A stretch of DNA of 64,000 bases from Palleronia caenipelagi. GTDB taxonomy: Bacteria > Pseudomonadota > Alphaproteobacteria > Rhodobacterales > Rhodobacteraceae. A program made the translations under genes and the position numbers. Below the pieces are notes generated by a model. The model worked only from the letters and a program-made list of their open reading frames with translations, was not told the origin of the DNA and made no database searches. Every line of letters starts with the position of its first letter. Position 1 is the stretch's first letter. Location of the stretch: the NCBI RefSeq assembly GCF_007004065.1, contig NZ_VFSV01000006.1:1-64000 (forward strand). The letters run 5' to 3'. Shown here one piece after another: positions 26,125-36,953 of this stretch.

Positions 26125-27663
26125 ATGGCACAGCAAAAGAGCCTGATCAGTCGATTTCTGACCGTCGGAGGCTGGACCTTTGCCTCTCGGATCCTTGGAT
26201 TCGTCCGCGACATCATGATCGCGGCCTTTGTCGGCGCGGGTCCGGTGGCCGAAGCGTTCTTCGTCGCCTTCTCCCTGCCCAACATGTTCCGCCGGTTCTT
26301 TGCCGAGGGCGCATTCAATATGGCCTTCATCCCGCTCTTCTCCAAGAAGCTGGCGGGACAGGAAGATGCCCATGACTTTGCCCGAGATGCGTTTTCCGGG
26401 CTGGCGGGAATCCTGATCATATTCACGCTGATCGCCCAAATCGCCATGCCGCTCCTCGTTCTCGCCATGGCCAGCGGCTTTGCCGGAGATGAACGATTCG
26501 ACCTCGCGGTGCTCTACGGGCGCATATGCTTTCCGTATATCCTGCTCATTTCTCTCGCCGCGCTCCTGTCGGGCGTTCTCAACGCCGCCGACCGCTTTGT
26601 CGCCGCAGCCGCCGCGCCCGTACTCCTGAATGTCGCGATCATCGGCGCGCTGACGGCGGGATGCTGGGCGGGCTGGGATCCGGGGCTGACGCTGGTCTGG
26701 ACGGTCCCCGTGGGCGGCGTACTGCAACTGGGCCTCGTCTGGATCGCCGCCGCACGGGCCGGTTTCCCGCTCATTCCCCGGATGCCCCGCCTGACCCCGG
26801 ATCTCAAACGCCTCGCCATCATCGCCCTGCCCGCCGCGCTTTCGGGCGGCGTCGTGCAGGTGAACCTTCTGATTGGGCGACAGGTCGCGAGCTTTTTCGA
26901 CGGCGCGATCGCGTGGCTTAGCTATGCCGACCGTCTCTATCAGCTGCCACTCGGCGTGGTGGGAATCGCCATCGGCGTGGTACTCCTGCCCGACCTGTCC
27001 CGCAAATTGCGTACCCAGGATGTGGAGGGCAGCCGCCATGCCCTGTCGCGCGCGGGCGAATTCGCCCTGATGCTGACCGTCCCCTCCGCCGTGGCCTTCC
27101 TCGTGGTGCCGGGCCCGCTCGTGGCCACCCTCTTCGAGCGCGGTGCCTTCGACGCCGCCGACACACGCGCTACCGCTCTGGCTCTGGCGATCTACGGGCT
27201 CGGCCTGCCCGCGTTTGTTCTGCAAAAGGTCTGGCAGCCGCTCTATTTCGCCCGCGAAGACACCCGCACCCCGTTCCGCTACGCTCTCGGAGCGCTGATC
27301 ATCAACGCGGTGATCGCCATCGGCCTCGCCCCCGTCTTCGGCTACCTCGCCGCCGCTCTAGGGACGACGCTGGCAGGCTGGGGCATGGCCTTTTTGCTGA
27401 TCAGAGGCACCGGTGGCATGGGCGAAGCGGCACAGATCGACACGCAGATGCGCCGTCGAACCCCACGAATTATCGCCGCCTCAGCCCTGATGGGCGCCGT
27501 CGTCTGGGTCGCTGCGCGCCTGATGGAGCCGCTCTTTGCCGGGGCCTTCGCAATTCCCGCGCTGATCGCCCTGATCCTTCTCGCCGCCGTCACCTATTTC
27601 GGTGGGGGCCACGCGATCGGGGCCTTCTCCCTGCGCGATCTCAAGCGCGCGCTCCGCCGCTGA
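26125..27663 (+). CDS. murJ: Lipid II flippase MurJ
   Basis: The 512-residue protein has about 14 membrane segments and MurJ signatures: GWTFASRILGFVRDIMIAAF near the start, then FRRFFAEGAFNMAFIPLF and FERGAFD. It flips the lipid-linked cell-wall precursor to the periplasm. ATG 26125 follows AAGGAG and is clearly the start. The stop is 2 bp from the convergent fmt stop. Confidence 0.95.
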   Translation: MAQQKSLISRFLTVGGWTFASRILGFVRDIMIAAFVGAGPVAEAFFVAFSLPNMFRRFFAEGAFNMAFIPLFSKKLAGQEDAHDFARDAFSGLAGILIIFTLIAQIAMPLLVLAMASGFAGDERFDLAVLYGRICFPYILLISLAALLSGVLNAADRFVAAAAAPVLLNVAIIGALTAGCWAGWDPGLTLVWTVPVGGVLQLGLVWIAAARAGFPLIPRMPRLTPDLKRLAIIALPAALSGGVVQVNLLIGRQVASFFDGAIAWLSYADRLYQLPLGVVGIAIGVVLLPDLSRKLRTQDVEGSRHALSRAGEFALMLTVPSAVAFLVVPGPLVATLFERGAFDAADTRATALALAIYGLGLPAFVLQKVWQPLYFAREDTRTPFRYALGALIINAVIAIGLAPVFGYLAAALGTTLAGWGMAFLLIRGTGGMGEAAQIDTQMRRRTPRIIAASALMGAVVWVAARLMEPLFAGAFAIPALIALILLAAVTYFGGGHAIGAFSLRDLKRALRR

Positions 27664-27665
27664 TT

Positions 27666-28565
27666 TCAGTCAAGCCGCTCCGGCAGATCAAACCCCCGGA
27701 GCGCCGCCTCCACCGGCTGCGCCCGACGCCCTTCGAGCTGAACCTCAACCAGCTCCAACGCTCCGTCCCCGCACGCAATCCGCGCCCCGGACAACACCTG
27801 CCCCGGCGCTCCCGCGCCATCGGCCAGCGAGGCGCGCAGGATCTTCATCCGCACATCCCCCGCCCGGCACCACGCACCGGGAAAGGGCGACAAGCCGTGA
27901 ATATGCCGCACCAGCTCCGTCGCCGGACGCGCCCAGTCGATCCGGGCCTCAGCCTTGTCGATCTTGACGGCGTATGTGACGCCCTCTTCGGCCTGCGCCA
28001 CAGGCTCCAGATCCGCCAGTTCTGCAAGTGCCACCACCACTTCGGACGCGCCCAGAACCGAGAGCCGGTCATGGAGATCACCTGTGGTCTCTTCCGCCCC
28101 GATGGCCACGGCAGCCCGGCGCAGGACCGGCCCGGTGTCCAGCCCCGCCTCCATCTGCATGATGCAGACGCCTGTTTCCGAATCTCCGGCCATGATCGCG
28201 CGATGGATCGGTGCCGCCCCGCGCCAGCGCGGCAGCAGCGACGCATGGATGTTCAGACACCCAAAACGCGGCGCATCGAGAACCGCCTGGGGCAATATCA
28301 GCCCGTAGGCCACCACGACTACCACATCGGCTCCCAGCGCCGCGAACTCCGCCTGCGCCGCATCATTGCGCAACGACACCGGATGACGCACGGCAATCCC
28401 CACCGCCTCGGCCGCGCGCTGGACCGGCGAAGGGCGCTCCTTCTTGCCCCGCCCGGCAGGGCGTGGCGGCTGGGTGTAGACACAAACGATCTCGTGCCCC
28501 GCGGCGATCAAGGCCTCCAGAGCCGGCACCGAGAACTCCGGCGTTCCCATGAACACGATCCGCAT
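27666..28565 (-). CDS. fmt: Methionyl-tRNA formyltransferase
   Basis: The 299-residue enzyme formylates initiator Met-tRNA using 10-formyl-tetrahydrofolate. The start [19 protein letters not shown] and the active-site region [20 protein letters not shown] (Asn, His) with GLDTGPVL are present; the C-terminal OB-like domain follows. ATG 28565 has AGGGGG upstream. It follows def on the same strand, the common def-fmt pairing. A partial palindromic leader copy lies between them. Confidence 0.95.
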   Translation of the reverse strand: MRIVFMGTPEFSVPALEALIAAGHEIVCVYTQPPRPAGRGKKERPSPVQRAAEAVGIAVRHPVSLRNDAAQAEFAALGADVVVVVAYGLILPQAVLDAPRFGCLNIHASLLPRWRGAAPIHRAIMAGDSETGVCIMQMEAGLDTGPVLRRAAVAIGAEETTGDLHDRLSVLGASEVVVALAELADLEPVAQAEEGVTYAVKIDKAEARIDWARPATELVRHIHGLSPFPGAWCRAGDVRMKILRASLADGAGAPGQVLSGARIACGDGALELVEVQLEGRRAQPVEAALRGFDLPERLD

Positions 28566-28575
28566 GGCGCCCCCT

Positions 28576-28601
28576 GCTTCATCTTTTTGTCCAAAAATAC
28601 C
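28576..28601 (-). repeat. Palindromic leader element, copy B (partial, before fmt)
   Basis: In the fmt direction this reads TTGGGGTATTTTTGGACA, then AAAAGATGAAG, only 10 bp before the start codon. The upstream GGGGCTCTGCCCC palindrome is missing, so this is a shortened copy. Confidence 0.45.
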
Positions 28602-28641
28602 CCAATCCCGCCACACCAACGGGATCAGGCGCCCGCAAGAT

Positions 28642-29160
28642 TCAGGCCCGCGCCAGCTCGCGCTTCAGCTTCTGCATCCGCCGGGTGATCATCTGCCGCT
28701 TCATCGGGCCGAGGTAATCGATGAACAGCTTGCCATCGAGGTGGTCGATCTCATGCTGCACACAAGTCGCCCAGAGTCCGTCGAAATGCTGGCTCTGCGG
28801 GTTGCCGTCGAGATCGGTCCAGGTCACATCGACCTCACGGGGCCGCGTCACCTCGGCGTACTGATCGGGGATCGACAGGCAGCCTTCCTCATAGACATTC
28901 GTCTCTTCGGACCGCCCAGTAATCACCGGGTCAATCAGCACCATGGGCTGGCGCGGAGCGGTCTCGTCCTTGACGCAATCCATGACCAGAATGCGCTTCA
29001 TCACGCCAATCTGCGGCGCGGCCAGTCCGATGCCAGGCGCATCATACATGGTCTCAAGCATATCGTCAGCCAGCGCCCGGATCTCATCATCCGGGGCACC
29101 TACTTCGTCCGCCCGGGCCTTCAGCCGCGGATCGGGATGGATCAGGATCGTGCGTAACAT
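28642..29160 (-). CDS. def: Peptide deformylase
   Basis: The 172-residue metalloenzyme removes N-formyl groups from nascent proteins. All three motifs are intact: [17 protein letters not shown] with the metal Cys, and QHEIDHLDG with two metal His and the catalytic Glu. ATG 29160 ([13 protein letters not shown]) is preferred over 29169. It lies upstream of fmt on the same strand. Confidence 0.95.
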   Translation of the reverse strand: MLRTILIHPDPRLKARADEVGAPDDEIRALADDMLETMYDAPGIGLAAPQIGVMKRILVMDCVKDETAPRQPMVLIDPVITGRSEETNVYEEGCLSIPDQYAEVTRPREVDVTWTDLDGNPQSQHFDGLWATCVQHEIDHLDGKLFIDYLGPMKRQMITRRMQKLKRELARA

Positions 29161-29269
29161 GCGCTCCATTTAAGGCAGCCGTCGCGCCTTCGCAACGGCG
29201 CGGATGGGGGACCGCTTGCGCTGTCCGGACATTCGCGCAAGGTAGGGCAAGACGAGGGAAGGTTTGGCC

Positions 29270-30442
29270 ATGGATTTCGACAAGATCATCGACCGGCGCG
29301 GCACGGGATCGGTAAAATGGGACAAGATGGAAGCCCTCTATGGTGTCTCACCCGAGGATGGTCTCTCCATGTGGGTCGCGGATACGGATTTCCGGGCGCC
29401 CGATCCGGTCCAGCGCGCCTTACAGGCTATGGTCGATCACGGCGTCTATGGCTACGGAAGCGACGAGGCGGCGTATCATGACGCGATCACCTGGTGGATG
29501 GCGGAGCGCCACGGCTGGGAGGTTGATCCGGCCCATATTCTGACGAGCCACGGGCTGGTGAATGCGGTCGGGCTGTGCCTCGATGCGCTGACCGCGCGGG
29601 GCGACGGGATCGTGCTGTTCACCCCGATCTATCACGCCTTTGCCCGGGTGATCCGGGCCGCCGGGCGAGATTTGCGCGAGGTCGAACTGGCACAGGACGC
29701 CACTGGCCTCTACCGCCTTGACATGGACGCCGCCGAAGCCGCCCTGACCGGCAATGAGAAAATGCTGATCTGGTGCTCCCCGCACAACCCCGGCGGGCGG
29801 GTCTGGAGCCGCGACGAACTGGAGCAGGTCGCAGAGTTTGCACGGAGGCACGATCTGATCCTGATCTCCGATGAGATCCATCACGATCTGGTCTTCCCCG
29901 GCCACACTCACATCCCGATGACCGCGCTCGATGACCTGTCGGACCGGCTGATCATGCTCACCGCGGCGTCAAAGACCTTTAACATCGCGGGTGGCGAGAC
30001 CGGCAATGTCATCGTGGCCGATGACACCCTCCGCAATCGGATCAAGGGCCGCATGGCCGCGCTGGGCCTGTCGCCCAATATCTTTGGAATGGAGATGATC
30101 CGTGCCGCCTATTCTCCCGAAGGCGCGGTTTGGGTTGATGAGCTGGTCACCTATCTCGATGGCAACCGGCGCCTGTTCGACCGAGGCATCGCCGAGATCC
30201 CCGGCCTGCGCTCCATGGCGCTGCAATCGACTTATCTCGCGTGGGTTGATTTCTCCGGCACCGGAATGCCGCGCATGGAGTTCACGTCCCGCGTCGAACA
30301 AGGCGCCAGGATCGCCGCCAATCACGGGCCGACCTTCGGCACCGGCGGCGACAGCTGGCTGCGCTTTAACCTCGGCACTCCCCGCACGCGGATCGCAGAG
30401 GCCGTATCCCGACTGCAGCAGTCCTTTGGCGATTTACAGTGA
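29270..30442 (+). CDS. MalY/PatB-type PLP-dependent C-S lyase
   Basis: The 390-residue fold-type I enzyme has the opening DRRGTGSVKWDKM and the PLP lysine in TAASKTFNIAGGETGN. SDEIHHDLVF carries the PLP-binding Asp. These match the MalY/PatB branch, which cleaves cystathionine and other S-substituted cysteines. ATG 29270 is preferred over the upstream TTG. It stands alone, so the physiological substrate is not shown by context. Confidence 0.88.
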   Translation: MDFDKIIDRRGTGSVKWDKMEALYGVSPEDGLSMWVADTDFRAPDPVQRALQAMVDHGVYGYGSDEAAYHDAITWWMAERHGWEVDPAHILTSHGLVNAVGLCLDALTARGDGIVLFTPIYHAFARVIRAAGRDLREVELAQDATGLYRLDMDAAEAALTGNEKMLIWCSPHNPGGRVWSRDELEQVAEFARRHDLILISDEIHHDLVFPGHTHIPMTALDDLSDRLIMLTAASKTFNIAGGETGNVIVADDTLRNRIKGRMAALGLSPNIFGMEMIRAAYSPEGAVWVDELVTYLDGNRRLFDRGIAEIPGLRSMALQSTYLAWVDFSGTGMPRMEFTSRVEQGARIAANHGPTFGTGGDSWLRFNLGTPRTRIAEAVSRLQQSFGDLQ

Positions 30443-30730
30443 CGCGCACCCTCTTTGGGTGCGACATCTTGACACAATCTCGCTTAGCGTGTACAGTTTT
30501 CGATGTCTGAAGCCGTGCGGATACGTGCCCATCCGCAAATATGCCGGTCCCTTTTTGTCGCAATAGCACACCCGGTCCAGACATCGTGGCACCTCTGAAT
30601 GTCCTGTAGGGCCAAGGGGTGAGTGTGAGGTGTCCGCTTCAAAAAATCATAAAACTGGACCTGCGACCTCATGCGTCTGTCAGCGCATGCAGACGCCGCA
30701 GGCCATTTCCCAAATTCAACAGATTTTCCC
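30443..30730. other. Intergenic region after the C-S lyase gene
   Basis: No supported gene. Several short frames cross the region on both strands without ribosome sites or recognisable sequence. It precedes a small plus-strand frame and may hold its promoter. Confidence 0.4.
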
Positions 30731-30940
30731 ATGACCCACTCAATACATCGCGCCGATCGTCCCGAAAGTCTTTTGCAGTTCCGCAACTATATGGAATGTC
30801 CCGTCGAATCGCGGGATCTGTCTTTCATGTCAGGCGAAGCCCTCAACAGCGACACGAGGCCGACGCGACCGCACGCTGACCTGCATCTGTTGGGCGGACG
30901 CTGGCAGCGGGACTGGCTGGGGGAACGCTGGGACGACTAA
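30731..30940 (+). CDS. Small hypothetical protein (69 aa)
   Basis: A 69-codon frame from ATG 30731 (MTHSIHRADRPESLLQFRNY) to the stop just before the convergent dehydratase gene. It contains a charged, Trp-containing end (LLGGRWQRDWLGERWDD). No family is recognised and the ribosome site is weak, so this is a possible gene only. A longer start at 30671 exists. Confidence 0.35.
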   Translation: MTHSIHRADRPESLLQFRNYMECPVESRDLSFMSGEALNSDTRPTRPHADLHLLGGRWQRDWLGERWDD

Positions 30941-30947
30941 GCCTCGC

Positions 30948-32717
30948 TCAGTGGTTGTCCCGCGGCAGTTCCTTTGAGATGCGCTGATAGGCTGTGGCCA
31001 ATTCCAGACAGCCCCCCCGACCGAGCTGCCCCACGGTCTGGCGATAGATCTCCTGCCACGGGGTCTGATGGGTGAGTTCCGGCCGCTGCCAGGCGGCGCG
31101 CCGGGCCTGCCACTCAGCATCCTCGACCAGCGCATTCAGCGTTCCCGCCTCCAGATCGAGGCACACCCGGTCGCCGGTCTGCAACAGCGCCAGCCCCCCG
31201 CCGACAACCGCCTCGGGCGTGGCGTTCAGGATCGAGGGGCTCTCGGAGGTGCCGGACTGCCGCCCGTCACCAACGGTCGGCAGATGGCGGATGCCCTCCA
31301 TAAGCACCGCATCCGGCGGCTGCATATTCACCACCTCGGCCGAGCCAGGATAGCCCACGCAGCCCACATTGCGGATAAAGAGGATTGTGTGCTCATCAAT
31401 GCCGAGGCTCTCATCATTGATCCGGTGATGATAATCCTCGGGCCCCTCGAACACCACCGCCCGCGCCTCGAACTTGCCGTTCCTCAGGAACCGCTGGCGG
31501 AAATCGTCGGAGATCACGCTGGTTTTCATGAGGGCCTCGTCAAAGAGGTTGCCAGAGAGCACGAGGAACCCGGCCCGCTCCCGCATCGGCTGGTCAAAGG
31601 GGCGGATCACATCCGTGTCGAGACTGCCGAGGCCGGAGATGTTCTCTCCGACGGTTCTACCCGAGGCGGTCATCGCGCCTTCATGCAGTCGCCCAGCACG
31701 GCGCAACTCTTCCATCACCGCCGGCACACCGCCCGCTCTGAAAAAGCTCTCGCCCAGATACTCGCCCGCGGGCTGCATGTTCACCAGCAACGGCACATCA
31801 TAGCCGTAGGTCTGGAAATCCTGCGTTGTCAGGTCCACCCCGGCATGGCGCGCGATGGCCACCAGATGCGGCGGCGCGTTGGTCGAGCCGCCGATGGCCG
31901 TGTTCACGACGATGGCATTCTCAAAGGCCTCGCGGGTGAGGATATCAGACGGTTTCAGGTCCTCATGGGCCATTTCTACGATGCGACGCCCCGTCTCGTA
32001 AGCGGCTTGCATCCGCTCGCGGAAGGGCGCCGGAATCGCCGCCTGACCGGGCAAGGACATACCCAAAGCCTCGGCGATCGCGTTCATGGTCGACGCGGTA
32101 CCCATGGTGTTGCAATGGCCGAGCGACGGCGAGGAAGAGCAGGCGCGCTGCATGAATTCCTCGTAGTCGATCTTGCCCTCGGCCAGTAGCCGGCGGCTCT
32201 CCCAGATCATTGACCCGGAGCCCGAGCGCTTCCCCTGCCACCAGCCGTCGAGCATAGGCCCGCCGTTCAACGCAATGGCCGGAATATCCACCGTAGCGGC
32301 CCCCATGAGGAGCGCCGGCGTGGTCTTGTCGCAACCTGTGGTCAGAACGACTGCGTCGATCGGATAGCCATGCAGAACTTCAACAAGGCTCAGATATTGC
32401 AGGTTGCGGTCCAGCGCGGCCGTGGGACGCTTGCCGGTCTCCTGAATAGGATGCACCGGGAATTCCATCGGCACCCCGCCCGCGTCGCGGATGCCCGCCT
32501 TAATCCTGTCCATCAGGAAGACATGGATCTTGTTGCAGGGCGCCAGGTCCGAACCGGTCTGCGCGATCCCGATGATTGGTCGCCCGGATTGCAACTCTTC
32601 GCGGGTGAAGGTCTGGTTCTGGTACCGCTCCAGATAGAGCGCGGTCATTCCGGGATTATTTGGATTGTCGAACCATTCCTGCGACCGGAACCGGCCATTC
32701 GCGCGCGTATCGCCCAT
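30948..32717 (-). CDS. IlvD/Edd-family sugar-acid dehydratase (L-arabinonate dehydratase type)
   Basis: The 589-residue enzyme belongs to the IlvD/Edd iron-sulfur dehydratases. Cluster Cys candidates lie in DLAPCNKIHV, TTGCDKTTPALLMG and LGHCNTMGTA. The segment NVGCVGYPGSAEVVNMQPP and the opening RSQEWFDNPNNPGMTALYLER fit L-arabinonate/D-xylonate dehydratases rather than the branched-chain enzyme IlvD. It removes water from an aldonic acid to form a 2-keto-3-deoxy acid. ATG 32717 is preferred over 32792. No sugar-pathway genes are adjacent, so the substrate is inferred from sequence only. Confidence 0.85.
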   Translation of the reverse strand: MGDTRANGRFRSQEWFDNPNNPGMTALYLERYQNQTFTREELQSGRPIIGIAQTGSDLAPCNKIHVFLMDRIKAGIRDAGGVPMEFPVHPIQETGKRPTAALDRNLQYLSLVEVLHGYPIDAVVLTTGCDKTTPALLMGAATVDIPAIALNGGPMLDGWWQGKRSGSGSMIWESRRLLAEGKIDYEEFMQRACSSSPSLGHCNTMGTASTMNAIAEALGMSLPGQAAIPAPFRERMQAAYETGRRIVEMAHEDLKPSDILTREAFENAIVVNTAIGGSTNAPPHLVAIARHAGVDLTTQDFQTYGYDVPLLVNMQPAGEYLGESFFRAGGVPAVMEELRRAGRLHEGAMTASGRTVGENISGLGSLDTDVIRPFDQPMRERAGFLVLSGNLFDEALMKTSVISDDFRQRFLRNGKFEARAVVFEGPEDYHHRINDESLGIDEHTILFIRNVGCVGYPGSAEVVNMQPPDAVLMEGIRHLPTVGDGRQSGTSESPSILNATPEAVVGGGLALLQTGDRVCLDLEAGTLNALVEDAEWQARRAAWQRPELTHQTPWQEIYRQTVGQLGRGGCLELATAYQRISKELPRDNH

Positions 32718-32891
32718 GAGATCCTCCTGCTTCGCGCGGAGTTGTCGCGCTAACACAACCTCGATGCAAGTGGTCTTGCCAGTTCCCTTCAATCAGAGCG
32801 GCCCTGAGAAGTTTTGAAAGCCTCCAATCCGATTTCTATGCTGGAAATCGCGCCCCGGATCAGAGGTCACACCCAGTTCACCCGACTGATG

Positions 32892-34418
32892 TCAGAACGC
32901 GCCAGCAACAGCCGCCACGACGACCATCGCCCCGGCTCCGAGACCGGCGGCCAGCAAGGGATGCATCCGCGAATGCGGCGGCGCGGTCCGGGGCTCGATG
33001 CCCCGGATCAGCGCCTGCTCCGCCATCTGCGGCAGTTTCGGGCCAAAACGGGACAGCACCCGCGCCGTCCGCGTCAGATCCCGGAGGAGCGCCTTCGGCC
33101 CAACATTCTGCTTGATGTAATCGGCCACCACCGGCTGCGCCGTATCCCAGATGTTGATCTGCGGGTTCAGCGAGCGCGCCACCCCCTCGACCACCACCAT
33201 GGTGCGCTGCAACAGGATCAGCTCGGTCCGTGTCTCCATGCCAAAGCGCTCAGTCACTTCGAACAGATAATTCAGTAGCCGTCCCATGGAGATCTGCGTG
33301 GCATTCATACCGAAAATCGGCTCCACAACCGAGCGCAAAGCACGAGCAAATTCGTCCACATCGCGATCGGGCGGCACATAGCCCGCTTCGAAATGCACCT
33401 CAGCCACGCGACGGAAATCGCGGCGGATGAAACCGAACAGGATCTCCGCATAGACCCGGCGCGTGTACTCATCGAGCCGTCCCATGATCCCGAAATCCAG
33501 TGCAATGATGTCGCCATTGCGCCCGATCTTCAGGTTCCCCTGATGCATGTCGGCGTGGAAAAATCCGTCCCGCAGCGCATGTTGCAGGAACAGCCGCAGC
33601 ACCCGGTCGCCGAGCTCCGCGCGGTTCAACCCTGCGGCATCGATGATGGCGAGGTCGTTGGCGGGAATACCCTCAGCCCATTCCAGCGTCATCACCCGCC
33701 GCGCCGAGAGGAACCAGTGCACTTGAGGAACGCGAAAGCCTTGGTCATCCGCCGTGTTCGCGGCGAATTCCGCGCAGGAGGAGGTCTCCAGCCGCAAATC
33801 CAGTTCGGCCCGCGTCACACCGTTGAAATGGTCGATCACGTCCATGGGCTTCAGCCGACGGGCCGCGGGTGCGAGGACCGAGACCAGCCGCGCGATTAGA
33901 TAGAACGCGTCCACATCCTTGCGAAAGGCGCGTTCGATGCCGGGCCGCAGCACCTTCACCGCGACCTCTTCGCCACTATCGGCCAGCCGGGCGCGATGGA
34001 CCTGCGCGATGGAGGCCGCCGCAATGGGTTCGGAAAACTCCGCGAAGATCACATCGGGATCAACCCCCAGCTCCTTGCGGATCTCCGCCAGCGCTTCGTC
34101 CCGTGAAAAGGGCGGCAGCTTGTCCTGCAACACCTTCAACTGCCCGGCGAGTTCCGGCCCCACCACGTCGGGCCGGGTCGATAGAACTTGCCCGAACTTG
34201 ATATAGGCGGGACCCAGCGCGGTCAGCGCCCGGGTCACCGGCGGCATGGCCGGATCGCCCTTATAGCCCAGCCACTTGAACGGCCAGCCCAGCGTTCGCG
34301 CGGCAATCCGCAGCGGCTTGGGCGCCTCGAACGCATCAAGCACCACGGTCATGGCGCCCGTACGCTCCAGCGTGGCGCCGGTGCGGATCAGGCGCCAGAT
34401 GTTATGGGGACCCCGCAA
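32892..34418 (-). CDS. ubiB: UbiB atypical kinase/ATPase of ubiquinone synthesis
   Basis: The 508-residue protein has the ADCK/UbiB signatures: the KxGQ motif in YIKFGQVLSTRPDVVG, the Ala-rich loop AAASIAQVHRA, HADMHQGNLKI and the metal-binding DFGIMGRL. Two C-terminal membrane helices follow (LLAAGLGAGAMVVVAAVAGAF). It supports coenzyme Q synthesis. It is directly downstream of ubiE (3 bp), forming a ubiE-ubiB operon. Confidence 0.94.
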   Translation of the reverse strand: MRGPHNIWRLIRTGATLERTGAMTVVLDAFEAPKPLRIAARTLGWPFKWLGYKGDPAMPPVTRALTALGPAYIKFGQVLSTRPDVVGPELAGQLKVLQDKLPPFSRDEALAEIRKELGVDPDVIFAEFSEPIAAASIAQVHRARLADSGEEVAVKVLRPGIERAFRKDVDAFYLIARLVSVLAPAARRLKPMDVIDHFNGVTRAELDLRLETSSCAEFAANTADDQGFRVPQVHWFLSARRVMTLEWAEGIPANDLAIIDAAGLNRAELGDRVLRLFLQHALRDGFFHADMHQGNLKIGRNGDIIALDFGIMGRLDEYTRRVYAEILFGFIRRDFRRVAEVHFEAGYVPPDRDVDEFARALRSVVEPIFGMNATQISMGRLLNYLFEVTERFGMETRTELILLQRTMVVVEGVARSLNPQINIWDTAQPVVADYIKQNVGPKALLRDLTRTARVLSRFGPKLPQMAEQALIRGIEPRTAPPHSRMHPLLAAGLGAGAMVVVAAVAGAF

Positions 34419-34421
34419 CGC

Positions 34422-35174
34422 TCAGATCTTCCAGCCGGAATGGAGCGCGGCGATGCCCATGGACAGGTTGCGGTATTTCACCTGCCCAAAGCCTGCCGTT
34501 TCGATCATCGCGGCGAATGTCTCCTGATCGGGAAACTTGCGGATCGATTCCACCAGATACTGGTAGCTGTCCCGATCCCCCGCTATCACTTGCCCCATGC
34601 GCGGGATCACGTTGAAGGAATAGAGATCGTATAGCCGTTGCAGCATGTCATTTGGGATCTGGGAAAACTCCAGCACCATCAGCCGCCCGCCGGGACGCAG
34701 CACCCGGTAGGCCTCCGACAGGGCATCTGGGATACGCGTCACGTTCCGGATGCCAAAGCTGATCGTGTAAGTGTCGAAGCTGTTATCCTCAAAGGGCAGC
34801 TTCATCGCGTCGCCCACCACCCAGTCGAGGCGGTCGGCCATGTCTTCGGCCTCGGCGCGCTTGCGGCCCTCCACCAGCATCGATTCGGTCAGGTCCAGCA
34901 CCACCGCCTCGGAGCCCGGCGCGCGTTTAAGGAAGCGGAAGGACACATCTCCCGTTCCCCCCGCCACATCAAGAAGCCTTTGGTGCGGGCGCGGTGCCAA
35001 CCAGTCCATCATCGCGTCCTTCCAGACGCGGTGGATGCCGACGCTCATCACATCATTCATGATGTCATATTTCGAGGCGACCGAGGAGAAGACCCCATGT
35101 ACGAGCCCCGCCTTCTCGGATTCGGGGACGGTCTGAAATCCGAAGCTGGTGGTTGCGTCGTCTTTACTGGCCAT
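34422..35174 (-). CDS. ubiE: Ubiquinone/menaquinone C-methyltransferase
   Basis: This 250-residue SAM-dependent methyltransferase methylates the demethoxy quinone ring in ubiquinone synthesis. Signatures are [18 protein letters not shown], the SAM site [15 protein letters not shown] and [28 protein letters not shown]. It is divergent from mutM across a short gap and co-directional with ubiB. Ubiquinone links this pathway to the photosynthetic reaction centre encoded later in the window. Confidence 0.95.
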   Translation of the reverse strand: MASKDDATTSFGFQTVPESEKAGLVHGVFSSVASKYDIMNDVMSVGIHRVWKDAMMDWLAPRPHQRLLDVAGGTGDVSFRFLKRAPGSEAVVLDLTESMLVEGRKRAEAEDMADRLDWVVGDAMKLPFEDNSFDTYTISFGIRNVTRIPDALSEAYRVLRPGGRLMVLEFSQIPNDMLQRLYDLYSFNVIPRMGQVIAGDRDSYQYLVESIRKFPDQETFAAMIETAGFGQVKYRNLSMGIAALHSGWKI

Positions 35175-35262
35175 GTGCTCTTGCGATCCTGCGCTGTGTT
35201 GGCTTTCTTATAGAGCCCATGCGAGGCGATACAATGCGGCCTCTGCGCAGCCGAGGTCCGAA

Positions 35263-36114
35263 ATGCCCGAATTACCCGAAGTCGAGACTGTTCGTCGCGG
35301 TCTTGAGCCTGCCATGACCGGCAACAGAATCACCCGCGCCGAGGTCAGACGCCCCGATCTGCGCTGGCCGTTTCCGCCGCGCATGGCCGAGCGGCTGACC
35401 GGAGCGGGCATTCTGCGGCTGGGGAGGCGGTCGAAATACCTGCTGATCGATCTCGACACGGGCGAGACACTGATCGTGCATCTGGGCATGTCGGGCCGGA
35501 TGCAGGTGGATACGGCGCCCACGGCGGAGTTCGTCCACAGCCACGGCGCCCTGCCCGCCCATGACCATGTTGTGCTGCATCTGGACAGCGGAGCCACGGT
35601 GACTTTCAACGACCCGCGACGGTTCGGGGCCATGGACCTGACGCCGACCGCGGCGATAGACGACCATTGGCTGCTGGCGAAACTGGGGCCAGAGCCGCTT
35701 GGGAACCAATTCGACGAGACCTACCTGACCGCAGCCTTTGCCGGACGCCGCAGCCCGGTGAAAACCGCCCTGCTTGACCAGCGCATCGTGGCAGGACTGG
35801 GCAACATCTACGTCTGCGAAGCGCTCCATCGCGCCGGGATTTCCCCTCTCCGCAAAGCCGGTCACATCAGCAAGGCCCGCCTGCGCCGTCTCGTTCCGGA
35901 GATTCGGGAGACGCTGGCGGAGGCAATCGAGGCGGGCGGATCCTCTCTGCGCGACTACCGTCAGGCAGACGGTGCGCTTGGCTATTTTCAGCACAATTTT
36001 AGGGTGTATGGCCGCGAAGATGCGCCCTGTCCGTCACCCGGCTGCGACGGGACGATTCGTCGAATCACTCAATCGGGACGCTCCAGCTTCTATTGTCCGC
36101 AATGCCAAAGATAG
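35263..36114 (+). CDS. mutM: Formamidopyrimidine-DNA glycosylase
   Basis: The 283-residue enzyme excises 8-oxoguanine and related lesions. The catalytic N-terminus is [14 protein letters not shown] (Pro and Glu after Met removal), a Lys-bearing turn is in HLGMSGRM, and the helix-two-turn-helix contains [16 protein letters not shown]. The C-terminal zinc finger uses CPSPGCDG … [11 protein letters not shown] 35263 is fixed by the need for a free N-terminal Pro. Confidence 0.95.
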   Translation: MPELPEVETVRRGLEPAMTGNRITRAEVRRPDLRWPFPPRMAERLTGAGILRLGRRSKYLLIDLDTGETLIVHLGMSGRMQVDTAPTAEFVHSHGALPAHDHVVLHLDSGATVTFNDPRRFGAMDLTPTAAIDDHWLLAKLGPEPLGNQFDETYLTAAFAGRRSPVKTALLDQRIVAGLGNIYVCEALHRAGISPLRKAGHISKARLRRLVPEIRETLAEAIEAGGSSLRDYRQADGALGYFQHNFRVYGREDAPCPSPGCDGTIRRITQSGRSSFYCPQCQR

Positions 36115-36176
36115 CTTGAACCACGGCGCCTGACTGCTATGGCTGTCAATTCGACCGAAACCTGCGAGAGCGGAAA

Positions 36177-36953
36177 ATGGCCTATAACACCATCATCGTC
36201 GAGATCGAGGACCACATCGCCCTGATCCGGCTTAACCGTCCTGACGCCATGAATGCCCTGAACAGCGTGTTGCTGTCGGAACTGGCGCAGGCCGTGAGCG
36301 AAGCCGAAGCCAATGAAAAGGTGCGCTGCATCGTCGTCACCGGCTCTGAAAAGGCTTTTGCAGCAGGCGCCGATATCAGTGAGATGGCCGAAAAGACCTA
36401 TGTGGATGTATTCACCAGCGGCCTCTTTGCCGATTCGGTGAAGGTTATCGAGGATTGCCGCAAGCCGATCATCGCCGCTGTCGCAGGCTACGCGCTCGGC
36501 GGGGGCTGCGAACTGGCGATGATCTGCGACATCATCATCGCAGCCGACAGCGCAAAGTTTGGTCTGCCTGAAATCAATCTTGGGGTGATCCCCGGCATCG
36601 GCGGGACCCAGCGTCTGCCCCGCGCCATCGGCAAGGCCAAGGCCATGGATATGGCGCTGACGGGCCGGTTTATGGATGCCGAGGAGGCCCTGCGGTCCGG
36701 GCTCATCAGTCGTGTGGTCCCGGCCAAGAAGCTCATGGACGAAGCCACGAGTACCGCGCAAAAGATCGCGGAAAAGAGCCAGATTGCCGTGATGGCAGCG
36801 AAAGAAGCGCTGGACCGCTCGTTCGAAACCTCCCTAACCGAAGGCCTCGCCCATGAGCGGCACCTCTTCCACGGGATGTTCGCAACCGAGGACCAGAAAG
36901 AAGGCATGGCCGCCTTCCTGGACAAGCGCGAGGCCCAATTCCGCGACCGCTGA
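36177..36953 (+). CDS. Enoyl-CoA hydratase (crotonase family)
   Basis: The 258-residue protein hydrates 2-enoyl-CoA in fatty-acid oxidation. The oxyanion loop [11 protein letters not shown] and [15 protein letters not shown] carry one catalytic Glu, and [20 protein letters not shown] the other. It lies between mutM and rpsT, a conserved neighbourhood in Rhodobacteraceae. Chain-length specificity is not evident. Confidence 0.93.
   Translation: MAYNTIIVEIEDHIALIRLNRPDAMNALNSVLLSELAQAVSEAEANEKVRCIVVTGSEKAFAAGADISEMAEKTYVDVFTSGLFADSVKVIEDCRKPIIAAVAGYALGGGCELAMICDIIIAADSAKFGLPEINLGVIPGIGGTQRLPRAIGKAKAMDMALTGRFMDAEEALRSGLISRVVPAKKLMDEATSTAQKIAEKSQIAVMAAKEALDRSFETSLTEGLAHERHLFHGMFATEDQKEGMAAFLDKREAQFRDR

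Noticed and set aside
26104-27225. Open frame of 373 codons antisense to murJ
   Set aside because: Composition is Arg/Gly/Gln/His-rich with no domain; murJ on the other strand has all its signatures.
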